Below are positions 11,331-22,766 of a stretch of 64,000 nt of DNA, one piece after another. Source of the DNA: Cavia porcellus (Eukaryota > Chordata > Mammalia > Rodentia > Caviidae); contig NW_026947502.1 in NCBI RefSeq assembly GCF_034190915.1, positions 39,958,785 through 40,022,784 of the forward strand. Reading direction: 5' to 3'. The number at the start of each line of letters is the position of its first letter. Within the stretch, counting starts at the first letter, position 1. The notes beneath the pieces were generated by a model, which searched no databases, was not told the origin of the DNA, and was given only the letters and a program-made list of their open reading frames with translations. A program made the translations under genes and the position numbers.

Positions 11331-12620
11331 AGTTGCAAAGAGACCAACTGGCGATACTAGGGAAACCTCCTCACCTCTGGATGTTCAATCGGCTTGGGAC
11401 AAAAGGACAACATGGTTTTGGCATTCCATACCAGAGAGCAGGCTTTATCTGGATGGCACACCACCTTTTGTCCCAGGGTGCCACCTGGCAGGCCATCATT
11501 TTACTGAAATTACATACTTAACAAAAAGAAGCTTTTTCATAGGTAACAAAATTGTGCCATATAATCTCCCAGAGGTCCACAGCACATGTGAAAACTTATA
11601 TCTTATCTCTATTATCATCTATAATCTCATATTAATGGAAACACTTTGCAGCAAAGGTTTAGAATCTTATAAATAAATCAAAACTGATCTAATACTGTCA
11701 AACTTTGAACACATTTACTTTTTGTCAAACCTGTTGTCTTCAGTACTATAAACCAAGACAAAATTTATATCATCTCGAGCTTTTTATAACTTACAATATA
11801 CCTCTAAGTTTTATCTTTTTTTTATATTTTGGCACAGCAGACATTTTACTTGAAGACAAACCACTTTTTTGTCCCTCTTTTTTACTATCACCAGTTAATT
11901 ATCTTTTTTTTTTGCTTCTCAGACAACATTAAAACTCTTAACAAAACCCTTGAAGTTACCTTCTAGTAGTCTAAAACATATTTAATTAATTTTATGTCTT
12001 TTTACCACATTAAAATGCTGGGTTTTTTTAAAGCTATAACCTTTTAACTGGCTCAATTACAGTATGACCTGGTTTTTACTTGGTAAAGTTGATATGATTC
12101 TTAAAACCATAAATATACACATATATGTGCACATATATTTACTTTTTAACCAGAAAGAAAAATACTCCTTTTAAAAGGCATGCCAAGGTTGCAAGCAATC
12201 AGTTGAAGACTTACATATTAAACAAGGCGCCACAACATTAAAGACACAAACAAAGGGTGCTTTTTGCACAGTTTGGTGAGCTAAAGGAAATAATTTTTCT
12301 TATTATGAAGCTTGAATCTAATAAGCCATATGGACCCTGCAACAGAAATGGGCAACAAGCCCCTAAGTTAGTAACAAATCCAAACAGGCAAACAATTTTA
12401 AAGAACAAAAACACTGCAATCCCTTTGTCCATTCTGGGCTCGTAGAAGGGGTTCCTAGGAGAGAATGTTCTGTTAGATTTAGGGTAACCAAAAGGAGAAC
12501 AATTAGAACAAATGGACAAACAAACAGACATACAAGACGAGACAAGCTGCAGCAAAAATGGCCTTTGCCCAAAAATTAGTCAAATTTTGGGATCTGGAGG
12601 AATTAACAAATTAACCAACA
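11331..12620 (-). other. Provirus A leader / unassigned internal segment
   Basis: AT-rich internal DNA between the leader and pol where gag should be. I could not recognise matrix or capsid motifs in any frame. Minus-strand frames such as 12555-12238 are open but match nothing I know. It may be a long untranslated leader or unrelated sequence captured by the element. Confidence 0.5.
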
Positions 12621-12835
12621 GAGTGGTTCCTCACCCGGTGCAGAGTCACAAATGGCAAAAACCAATTGACTCTGTCCTCAGGAGGTTTCACTTCCCAAAT
12701 TAAGGGCGTCCCCTTCCAAACGGAGCTGTTCCCCACCCGGGGCAGAGTCACAAATGGACAGAATTTGTCCTACAAACCAACTGACTCTGTCCTCGGGTGG
12801 TTCCCGCTCCCAAATTGAGGGCGTCCCCTCAAAAT
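12621..12835 (-). repeat. Tandem duplication in provirus A leader
   Basis: Two imperfect copies of about 100-113 bp (12621-12722 and 12723-12835). Shared landmarks are 'cagagtcacaaatgg', 'actctgtcctc' and 'gggcgtcccct', with a short extra insert in the second copy. It lies about 80 bp inside the primer site, in the region that in gammaretroviruses carries splice donor, dimerisation and packaging signals. Confidence 0.8.
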
Positions 12836-12872
12836 TACAAATTGACCGCGGCCCAAACAAATCCTCCAGAGC

Positions 12873-12880
12873 ACTTACTT
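12873..12880 (-). promoter_or_regulatory. Candidate 5' splice donor of provirus A
   Basis: The minus strand reads aaaGTAAGTG, close to the donor consensus, about 40 bases after the primer binding site. Location suits a leader donor for a spliced transcript. No use is shown by the sequence. Confidence 0.4.
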
Positions 12881-12916
12881 TCAAATGTTCAGAAATGAGT
12901 CTGGGGTCTTGCTTCC

Positions 12917-12934
12917 ATCCCGGACGAGCCCCCA
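12917..12934 (-). promoter_or_regulatory. Primer binding site, tRNA-Pro
   Basis: The minus strand reads TGGGGGCTCGTCCGGGAT, 18 nt, the classic tRNA-Pro primer site of murine leukaemia-type viruses. It sits 2 nt inside the 5' LTR (12937), the standard spacing, and fixes both orientation and LTR edge. No mismatch is seen. Confidence 0.95.
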
Positions 12935-13002
12935 AATGTTATAACTTGAGCCCCGGTATAAAATCCAAGGAGGCAAGAGACCGAAAATTTAGTGGCAAAG
13001 GC

Positions 13003-13107
13003 TTTATTTCCAGGCCTGGCGACCAGTCTCCGGGAGCCAATTTGGAGACTGTCCCCTAGGAGCTGAAGGGAGGACTTTAAAAAGGGGCTGGAGGAAAGGG
13101 CGGGGGG
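13003..13107 (-). promoter_or_regulatory. Core promoter and polyadenylation signal of provirus A LTR
   Basis: In minus-strand order: GC box CCCCCCGCCC (13098-13107), TATA-like TTTTTAAAG (about 13075-13084) and AATAAA (13003-13008). Spacing fits U3 promoter, R start near 13050 and cleavage shortly after AATAAA. The same set is present in the 3' LTR. Confidence 0.6.
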
Positions 13108-13830
13108 AGAGAAACAAAGAAACCTGTAGAGCCATCAAACTTGTTGACCCGAGTCTGGAAACTGTATTGCTGTCCACTTAGCTCTGACAATCTAGGGAGT
13201 TTCTGGTGTTTTTTAAAAATTATTTTCATCCTGCAGACTGACATTATCTCAGAGTGGCACGTCTGCAGCAATATTTGGAGAAGAAAGTGGACAGTTAATT
13301 ATCTCAGGACAGCTTGTCTTCGCTAGTGAGTGCGAAGGGGTCACAAGTTATGAGACGCTGGAACTTAAGTTTTATAAAGACCTGATATCTAACTCATTTG
13401 ATACATACAGAACAAAAGGAAAGCACCGATTGGGGTTTGGGCCATAGTATTACCCGGTAATTTGTTTAAGCTAAGCAGTTCTTAAAATTGGGGCAGGCTC
13501 ATTTTACAACAGATCATCACCGGGTCAGGGGGAGGTCACCAGAAACCCAAATTCTTTATGGCCTAGATAGATAGGTGAGGGGAGAGGGAGGCAATAAGGC
13601 GCCATACAGAACAGAAAACGGCGGTAATGTGTCAAGGTCAGGGTAAAGGGTTAAACTCACACGCAAATCTCTCTGCACACAAGCAGGTTACTTTAAACAA
13701 ATGTAAGTTAATTGCCATTTTAGTTTTTCTTAGCTCTTTAGCAGAGAATAGAGGCTCTTAGCAGTGATTAACAACCCTTGTTAGCTTGTTTTAGCACAGC
13801 TTCTGTAGTTTGTAGAGAGCAACAATGGTT

Positions 13831-13920
13831 AACATATCAATTAGGTGAGATTCTTGCAATTCTTTACAGAGGAGAGTGTTGCTCAACAGATCAATTAGGT
13901 CCCTTAACATATCAGTTAGG
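13831..13920 (-). repeat. Three 15-bp repeats in provirus A U3
   Basis: On the plus strand 'aacatatcaattagg' (13831-13845), 'aacagatcaattagg' (13885-13899) and 'aacatatcagttagg' (13906-13920). The same triplet is at 6932-7021 in the other LTR. Position in U3 suggests enhancer repeats, but no factor is assigned. Confidence 0.65.
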
Positions 13921-14015
13921 AAAAAAAGATAAAACAAACACATTTAGTAAGCCCCTATACAGGTTTGCTATAATACACATATAACAAAGCTATTTTCTTA
14001 GGGTACAACAGTAAT

Positions 14016-16976
14016 GATTTCCAGTTCAAGCATATTTACATTGCAAAATCTTCAGGAAGTTATCGAACCTCTTTGCGCGATGAGTTTTTTCCCTTACAAA
14101 ATGGGGACAATTAATAATATCTACATCCGAAATTCTTGTTAGATCAGATGAATTCACAGGTTTTAAGAAGAATATCTTGCACATTTTAAGGACCTTATTA
14201 ATGAGAAGAAGTTTTAACATTTCACTAAAGAGGCAACAATGGAGGGCTGTGTGATATCTTCAGTGAATCTGGCAGCCACTGCAAGCTTTCTGCCCCTTGT
14301 TCAAAGCTTCCTCCTCTAGACATCTAATACATTTCAAGAAGTACAGGAACTGTCGGGCCAGGAGAGGGTTTTATGCCTCAGGGACTCATGGGAAGTCAGC
14401 TACTGCCATGAACAACCCAACTATCTTCTTTTGGAGTCTCCTTTCCATATTCATCCCAGCTTTTCAGGATGCTTACTCTAAACCTCAGCCAGTTTGTTCC
14501 ACAGCTCATCCACAATGTGGTTCTAGCAAGCAGGGTCAATATTTCTTTATAGGCTGTCTTGAATGATTTAAACGGCAGTATAGATTACTCATAGCCCAGG
14601 CATTTCACTAACATGACTCCTGTAAACCACACCAATGCGTTTGCAATCAATGTTAGGGAGCCACGGAGTGGAAACAAGGGGAGACTCGGGTTCAGCAACT
14701 CCACGAAAGTCACACAGCCAGCAAGCCACAGAGACTGGACTCCTAAAACCACACCCTGTGCTTTTCTGAGTGTAGCACTGGCTCTCACAATTGTTCAGGG
14801 AGGCTTTCTGCAATAGTCTACCATGCTTCACCCTTATTCCGTATACTGATCTTCATCCCTATGTCTTCTCAACACAGACATTTTCCTGCTTCAAAAATTC
14901 TGTAGCTGTGAAAGACGTTAGGAGTTGAATGCTGGTTAATGATTTGCTCTAATAGTCTCTCTCTAAACTATTGTTTCTACATCTTTCCAAAATCACCACC
15001 ATTCTACAGCCATTCCCATATCACCCACTTGCAGAGTCCTGAAAGTTCCAGAATGCACCCTGGATTCTAAAGACGCATGCTCCTTCTTTTTTTTTTTTTT
15101 TTCCATGTTCACTGTTTGAAGCACCTCCCTGCACTGCCTTCAGGTTGCAGTGCAAACGCTCTTCCTGGAGACATCTCTGAGCACCTCCAGTTACTGACTG
15201 TGGAGACCAGGGACAGACAGGACTTGTGTGGTTTCTGTAAGATTTTCCTATTATAAACCAATGACTGACTTCGGGCTTTAAAAAAGAAGGATAGGCTGTG
15301 CATACCAGAGTTAGTGAATAGTGTCTGGAAAATTCTACACTTAGCACAGAATGTAGCTAGAAAAACTCACTCTATTTACTTATTCCCAGTCTCATGAATT
15401 GGTCATTCATTCTGCAAATCCCTTTCTGAGTGCTTTCTGAGAGCCACCTGGCTTTCTCTACGTGAGGGCACCACCTCGAGCAACCCATGCTATGCTCACA
15501 AAAAGAATGCTTTCTAGGGTGCAGACACAGAAAATATGTAAAGAACAAACAATAAAATATAATTGCTATTATAAAAGCCGTGGAACAAGCAAAGCAAAAC
15601 AAAACATGATGATAGAGGATGAACAGAAGAGGCTAATTTAAAAGGTAGCCAAGAATAGATACAGACAAAAGCTGAGGTTTGAGTTTGGAAAAACTTCCAA
15701 AGCAAAAAGTTTTGTGGGCAAGAAGAGGAGAAAGGAGGTATTTCTGTAGAAGAAAAACAAATCTCAGGTAGAAACAAACTTAAATTCTTAGAGAAAAAAA
15801 TGGAGAAGCCAGGACAAGACAGCTGAATGACAAGCACCCAGGCACGCAGTGAGAAGTCAGAGGCAGGCTAACCCTGCAGGGCACTGTCATCTAGGGGGAC
15901 AGTCCTGCATGGAGAGTTTCAAGTGACAGTCTGTGCTTTATAGAAAGAGTGTGAAGGTGCCTGTGTCTGCAGAGAGCAGAAGGACGGAGTGAAGAGGAAG
16001 GGCACAGAGGAGGCGGAGTGGAAGTCTGTGAGGCAGAGGACGCGTTTGGTGTGGCACAGGCTACTTTGCTGCCAGCATGCTGCATCTATTAAAATGCAAA
16101 ACTTGCCTTTGCTACAGTAGAGTTGCTATGGCCTGTATTTGCTTCCTGCATTACTTAAAAGTAAGCACACCATGTAGCAGAGTTCTCTAAAAGCCCTCAA
16201 CTTCCGCCACCAATTTTTCTGAATCTTTCCAAAGAGAAGCAGCAGTTAGGTTTATCACCTCAACCAGCTTTTGCTCACAAGTGGCATCAATTTTCGTGTG
16301 GAAATCAGCCGACCCTTGAAGTTCAAATTCCCATATATATATATATATGTATGTCATCTTCTTGACCTCAAAACACCTACTACATTGTTTTCATGAGGCA
16401 AAAGTTTCAGGGAAGGGAGGAATCTTGTTCTAGCATGTTCTTTCTGCTCATACCATGAGTGACAGAAATGACTTAATGAGCAAAGTCCTTGAAAGTGTGG
16501 TATGCAGCCATGCCCATTAATTATAGTTTTAAGTACCAAATGTTTCTCATTACAATTTGAGAAAATTCCTTTTCTCCTGGCAGCAATAACTTACTGCTGA
16601 ATTGTCATTAACTTGTCAAATTTTAGCTAAAGGAGAGTAAAACTTTTAAACATTATTAGTGAAAGCACCTAGAGTAAACATATCAATTTATTAACATTCT
16701 ATGGTTAATAATAAGGACTAATAATATCAGGGATGAAAAAATAGTCTGTGAAGTTTAGGGGTTTGTTTTTGCCCACTTATCATATCACTAGCAATAGAAG
16801 GGAACACTTTTTTTCATTCATAGAATTTAAGAATTCAACAGCATGATAAAAGGATCAGGCTGAAGCATGTTAGCTGCACAGTACAGCAATGCTGACACTA
16901 CCTGGAGCTTTAGAGAAGATGCTGCAATACTGAGGCCCAAATTTGTGCAAAACTTTCTCACCTGCTTAATCCAAAT
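14016..16976. other. Gene-free intergenic sequence
   Basis: Unique-looking DNA downstream of provirus A. It contains a T run near 15088-15103 and a short (TA)n at about 16334-16349. Open frames up to 108 codons have no recognisable domains and sit on low-complexity or antisense reading, so I call none of them genes. Confidence 0.55.
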
Positions 16977-16989
16977 GAAAGTAAATTAG

Positions 16990-17108
16990 GGGGGCTGGAG
17001 ATTTAGCTCAGCGGCATAAGCGCCTGCCTTGCAAGCAGGCAGTCGTGAGTTCGATCCCCGGTACCGATAAAAAAGGAAAAAGACAAAAAAATAAAAAATA
17101 AAAAAAAA
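16990..17108 (+). mobile_element. ID SINE, well preserved
   Basis: Body 'ctggagatttagctcagcgg' with A box, 'cgcctgccttgcaagcaggc' anticodon arm and B box 'gagttcgatccccggtacc', then an A-rich tail to 17108. Perfect 13-bp duplication gaaagtaaattag at 16977-16989 and 17109-17121. Intact pol III boxes and perfect flanks point to a recent insertion. Confidence 0.95.
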
Positions 17109-17121
17109 GAAAGTAAATTAG

Positions 17122-20100
17122 ATATTGTGAAACGAACTGAATGGCATAGCAAAATACATAAAGACAGAAAAAGTTACTTGAATGTTAGTATCAGAATTTC
17201 AGGCTATTTTGCTTACCTAATTGGTGTTTGTAAGAAAGAAGATTATTTAAATAATTTATATAATTCTTTACAATTGAGAAACAAGTGGCACAGATTCCTC
17301 CATTAAAGAGCATGCTCTCATACTGCAACTAGGTCATAAACTGCATTGTTGCTAACTGAGGACTCGTACATGGTGTGCACTATGCAGTATTCTGAACAAA
17401 GAGATAGTCAAAGGAAACTCCAACTTGACTTTGCTCTTACTTGCGTAACTCTTACATGCAGTACTGTAATGTAAAATTCCAGTTCTACACAATACAGTCA
17501 GCAAAAATTACTGTGTAAACAAGGTACAGCATGGAGTATCAAAAAAAAGACACAGAGGCTCTATAAACAAGATGTACAGAACTGTACAAAAAAGATTGTT
17601 AATCCAGGTGATGTGTCATATCTGAATAGTGCGCCTTGTTTTTAAATCCACGTAGTAAATAAACAGGTAGATTGGTAAGCAAGGAATATCTGTATTTTAA
17701 GAATGGTGCAAATGCTATGATTTTGTTTTTCTATAGGGAAGAAATCACTTTGAGATAGTGGTACCCTCTAAATATACTACAAAGCAGCTGTTTCCAATGT
17801 TAGAAAACAGAAAATTCACAGAACAAATAAAGATTCAAATAACACACTTTATAGAATCAATTAAATCATATCATGAAAAGCAGAGTGAGTAGACGGGATT
17901 CAGTAAGACTCAGGACAAGGTGCAAGAGTGCTGGAAATACCCCACTGCCTGAGTCTTATGCAGTGCTCTCCCGTCTCTCTGCCGCGTCAGCCTTCTTACA
18001 GATGGCGATGTGGGAATACGAGGACCAACACTATGTGCCCATCATCATTCATATGTGGAAATCCTAACTCCCAAGGTGACAGTAACAGGAGATGGGATGG
18101 TTAAGAGATGATTAGGTCTGAAAGAAAGGCATGTTCATGACCAGGGCTAATGCTCTTGTACATGCGGTCTCAGAAAGCTTTTCTGCACTTCCTACAATGT
18201 AAAAACACCACAAGAAGGTGTCATCTGTGAACTAGAAAATGGACCTGTAACAGACTTGGAAGCTGCAACTTTCTTGACCTTGGTGTTAGCCTATAGATCT
18301 TTAAAAAATACATATTCTGTTGTCCACAAGTCACCCAGTTTATATTTTGCTGTAGCAGCACAAACAGATGAAGACAAGGACTCAGCAGATGTAAGCTGTC
18401 TGGAGCAAAAATACATTTGCCGTGTTGGAAAGTTAGGGTCTTTCACTCACCCCCAGTGATTGTAATTTGCCGTGAACTCACAGAACACACTATTCTTGTT
18501 CAGTATGATTCTAGTTTCCTACGCTAGCATTAAATATTGTTAAATAGCAAAGGAATTACATGCTGAAACTGGCAAGGACACTAGCAATGCTGTAGGAGCA
18601 TAACCAAGAATATGTCATCTTGGAAGATAAGCAAAGAAAGTGGATCGCAAAGGAGCGGTGAACTGTGCTTTTGCACAGTTCCAGTAGAAAGGAGAAATTT
18701 TATGAGTTAGGACATTGCTGGGGCCATGTCCTTGAAATAGGTGAGATTGGGAGAGTTTTTTTCTTTTTGCACATATTCAAGGGACAGAATTTGTAAAATA
18801 GCTAAATCATAGAGATCATCTTTTAAAAATGAGAAGGTAATATGTGCTATGGGAGGCATTGGGGTATTTTTCCCAATTATTTCAATTTTCTCAAGAAAAT
18901 AGGCAGCAGGGTTATCATCCAGGAATGTGGGTGGGGGTTGGGGGAGAAAGCAGGAAATCATGAGAGAGATTGGGAAAGGGCTGACCGGGACTGTAGACCA
19001 GACTCTGTATGATACAAACTGCAGAGGTAAGGAACTTTGGAGCTACATGCCCCAAACCTCCCAGAATGCATGGTGGGAGATAAAAAGGCAGCTTACAGAG
19101 CCACAAGTCCCGGTAGGACCAAATCACACTGCCTTAAGGAAAGAGCACTGTGACCTTTGTTCTCCCGCACTGATTCATCTCTGGGACTGTTCCCAAGGCC
19201 AGTCATTTAACAGACCACCCTGACCTTCCCCTGTCCTCTAAAGAATCCCTGCCCGGATGCCTTTCTTTTCCTCTTCCCTTGCTTCTTGGTTTTGTCAATT
19301 ACAGGCCACAGAGGCTTCAGCTGAGAGCTGTCCTCTGAGGCTTTGTCACTCAGGGCTCTCACTCATGGACCCTCAGGGCCATCATGGAGTATGGGCTGGA
19401 CATTGACTCCAAATCGTCTTTGAGGCATCCTTCCTCCTTTTGCACCATGCCACAGCCATAAACTGAGGCAGCGCACAAACATTTAAAATTCCTTGTCACT
19501 AGAACAGCAACAGACCCTCTTTTTGTTTTGTTTTCTCTGACTACATTCACCTGCACAGGAGCAAGGCAGGGTGAGAACTGGGTTTTTCAAGGGTTGTCAT
19601 TTCATGGAAAAAGTTTGATAAAACGAACAAAGCACAAGGAATCGGAAGGTATTAGGGGACTACCATGAAATGAACGAGAAATTTACACAGAATGGATGAC
19701 ATTGAGGTCCAAGTAAATGGATACATACTATAGGAACAGGTTAACTCTGACCACTTCCATATGCTAGTACTCAGTGTAAACACTCATTTCTACCATAGCA
19801 CTAATAATGTGCTCTTCCTATGTGATGATCTTCAATCCATTTTTACATGTTACATGTATGCAAAAGAAACAATCAAAAAAGATGTAAGCAAACAAATATT
19901 ACAATGTACGAATTGCTTATTTTTAAATAATCATTCCCAGTTACTAAAAGTCACAATACTTGCTTTCTTTTCAAAGTAATATTATCACTGTTTTCCAAAA
20001 GGCAATTTAAATCATTAATATATATTTACTTTCATGCTTATTATTATGTCTTTATCTGCAAAGCTATTAATAGAAGTTACAATAAATTTTTCATTACACT

Positions 20101-20640
20101 CAGGAGGAAACACAATAGCATTGTTCAGTCATACAAATGCATCTTGTTTCGTCTAATCTTGTCCATTATCATAGTTACTATGACCATAGATTGGAGTCGC
20201 ATAAAACGGCTACAGTTCACACAAACCCATCCATAGGGGAAAAGCCTTTCACCATCCTAAGAGGATATCTGACTCAGATTAATGGGGTGGAATTCATAAT
20301 ATACCATGGTATTATCAGAAATATCACATCATTGGATTTAAGAAAACATTGTAACAGATTATGTTTAGGAAAATTGTGATTTTCATGTCAGGTGAATTAA
20401 TGAGAACTTTTTACAGTTAGAACCAACCCTTTTGAAGTTTTCACACTAGTTCCTTTTTCTCTTTCCATCTACCCACCCCCATGCCCAAATGGGTTTGCAG
20501 CACAAATCTATTTGGGTATAATGTCTCCCTGAGCTCCACTATAATACTGCACCTGTTAGAGAAAAATGCTTGTGTGCAAAGGAATCTTTGTGAGCTGGAC
20601 TGTGACTAAAATGAACTTCATGATGAGTCCATGAGGTAGA
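17122..20640. other. Gene-free intergenic sequence
   Basis: Mostly unique DNA. The part near 18900-19360 is GC-richer, with 'cccagaatgcatggtggg' at about 19060 and a TATA-like 'gataaaaaggcag', but I see no polyadenylation signal, repeat partner or coding frame that would make it an LTR or exon. Confidence 0.5.
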
Positions 20641-20649
20641 AAGAAACAA

Positions 20650-20652
20650 GAA

Positions 20653-20710
<58 letters not shown>

Positions 20711-20728
20711 AAGAGGGAGAGAGGAGGG
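20650..20728 (+). repeat. (GAAA)n microsatellite with GA-rich end
   Basis: About 13 GAAA units followed by GAGA and GGGAGA variants. The purine bias makes long Lys/Arg or Phe/Leu/Ser frames on either strand that are not genes. Confidence 0.95.
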
Positions 20729-22680
20729 AAAATTAAATATTTTCTTTTTTCAAGGAAACAATTATCTCTAGATTGCATTTTATCTTTCTTAACCTAGAAA
20801 ATCTTAATAAAATTGAAAATAATACATTTTCCCGAGTCTATTAAAAACCCAAACTAAGAATTCTATTTGCTCTTCACTTAAGCATAGCTATTAACCACTT
20901 CTTATATGTTACTGTGATTTAACATTCCTGAGATAAGTAAAATTAATATACTATAAAGCAAATTAAAACAGTTTAACTGCATTTTCACCTTTCTGCATCA
21001 GGAAGACGAGTTCTTCATGGCAAGGCCAAGACATGTGGGTAAAGAGTATCTAGCAGAACAAGCACTATGATGGACATTCACAACACTGTTACTACACTGC
21101 TGAGCAGATTGTAAGCTAATTCCAAGTGTAAAATGCAGGTTTGGGATTTATGCCTGCTATAAAACATAATCAAGTTTCATTATTTCTGTGAGTCACAGCA
21201 TTTTAATCTTTTCTAATTACATATAATTACTATTCTTTCTCACGTCAAGATATTAAAAGAGCATAAAAACTATGAGGTATCGTATATGTAAGGGGAAAAC
21301 TACATCAAGGAAAAATCATCATCATTAGTAAATAAAAAATATTTTGTTCTCAGGTGACACGAGAGCTATTCTCACAGAGAGAAAAGTGGATACTCTGACA
21401 AAATACAATCTGTAATTACTACCTTTTTAGAATATTCTCTTGTAATAATTGGATCAAGATCCAAGGGCAGAACATGTGAAGAATGGAATTTCAGTGTCAG
21501 AATTTGTACATTTCAGTCAAGGCAATTTAGCTGCACAGAATAAATTGTCATTTATTATCACAAACAATGTGCTTTGCCACTAAATAGTCTTCTTCCTATC
21601 TTCATCTTCCAGTAAAAAAGAGCAAACTTTATATAGAAATCAAATTAGAAATCTGCCATGTCTAACAGTATCATAAATATTGTGGTTTTAATGGCAGTGC
21701 TGACAGCTGGTCTCCTAAAGGGCCATTTCAGTAGCAAAAGTGAGCGTGAAAGATTCCAGATGCCCTTATTCTCCATTTAGAAAAAAATAAAAAGTTTACC
21801 AAAATTTTTTATGGAGAAAGTAAATTCTTTGTATGAATTTCACATATAAATTCTTCAGTAAGAATGTTTTTCCAGATATATTCAGAAAAATTGGTTGTTA
21901 AATGTACAATTGGTGAAGTTAGATTGAAACATAAATTTAATGACTTATTTTACTTACACAGTCTACTTATCATGTAAGTTATACCATTCTTTGGAGAAAG
22001 CAATCTGTTTTGAGATCTGAATTAACTGCTTAAGCTGTCTCCACAGATCAAACCCACTGGCTGTTAAATTCTCTTCTTTACCTTAGTTTGTAAGCAGCAA
22101 TAACAAAAAGCCAATAAAACACAATAATAAGTTTTACTAATCAAAATTCTAAAGTTTCACTTTTTTAATTATGGGCTTTGTATTAGTTTGATATGTAAGA
22201 AGTGAAATTATAAATTTTATACAAATATGTTATGCAATGTCAAGGAACTCTCCAAGTCATCATTCTGTTTCCAGGTCTACAACTGCCAAATTCAAGATAA
22301 ATTTTGGACAAGTAACATAGATTACACAGATTACCAAAGTTTTTGTAATTGGCAATTCACAGCTTTGGAAATTTTGAAAAAAAAAAAAAACCTCAACCAA
22401 TGAAATGTTGACATTTTTCTGCCTCATTAAAATCTTCTACAGTATTCTGTGTGAATATATAGTTCAATTAGCTATTACTTCTGAAGATGTACCAGGAGGT
22501 GGTTAATGACTGGAATACGAAATATGGCTTGGGGGATCAAAGCAAGCCTGCTTGCACTGTGGCCTCCTGTATATCATGACAGACAGGAAGAGAGTGCCCT
22601 CCCGCAGAGCACTTTATATTTTGCACCTTAACAGGTAATTTTGTTGTGGTTTTACTTCTTTCAAGAAATCACTATTATTC
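20729..22680. other. Gene-free intergenic sequence
   Basis: AT-rich unique DNA with no open frame or repeat I can name; an A run at about 22378-22390 lies nearby in the following kilobase. Confidence 0.55.
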
Positions 22681-22766
22681 CTTTATTTTGTGGTGTTGAG
22701 AATTGGACTCAGGTCCTAACAAATGCTAAGCAAGTGTACGACCACTGAGCTATATCCCCAGCCTGA
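22681..22766 (-). mobile_element. Decayed ID/tRNA-derived SINE
   Basis: Plus-strand text 'ttgagaattggactcaggtc' and 'accactgagctatatcccca' is the complement of B-box and A-box ends of a tRNA-derived SINE. No clean target duplication remains, so it is old. Confidence 0.75.

Larger units (their letters stand above)
6038..14010 (-). mobile_element. Provirus A: young gammaretrovirus-like ERV (class I), non-coding
   Basis: Complete 7973-bp proviral insertion on the minus strand. Two 1074-bp LTRs (6038-7111 and 12937-14010) both read TGTT...AACA and are flanked by a perfect 5-bp duplication GTAAT (6033-6037 and 14011-14015). The internal part, read on the minus strand, runs tRNA-Pro primer site, leader, trace of gag, pol with reverse transcriptase, two RNase H modules and integrase, then an env transmembrane remnant. 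Family text is gammaretroviral throughout. Every coding segment has stops and frameshifts, and much of gag, protease and env surface unit is missing. By eye the LTRs differ at three sites only (6477, 7023 and 7029 against their partners), so insertion is recent. Infectious potential is nil as read. Confidence 0.95.
12937..14010 (-). repeat. 5' LTR of provirus A
   Basis: Upstream LTR in viral sense: U3 from 14010 downward, then R and U5 ending at 12937 next to the primer site. 1074 bp is long for a gammaretrovirus (mouse C-type LTRs are nearer 500 bp). It holds a GC box, a TATA-like box, a polyadenylation signal and three copies of a 15-bp motif in U3. Confidence 0.95.

Noticed and set aside
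12238..12703. Overlapping open frames in both strands of the provirus A leader
   Set aside because: No retroviral or cellular motif; frames overlap the leader and its tandem duplication.
19055..19080. ZNF143-like palindromic 'cccagaatgcatggtggg'
   Set aside because: Single match without a neighbouring promoter, CpG island or transcript evidence; too weak to call.
20137..20379. Plus frame with a zinc-finger-linker-like GEKPF
   Set aside because: No Cys2-His2 pattern or repeated fingers surround it; the five residues are chance.
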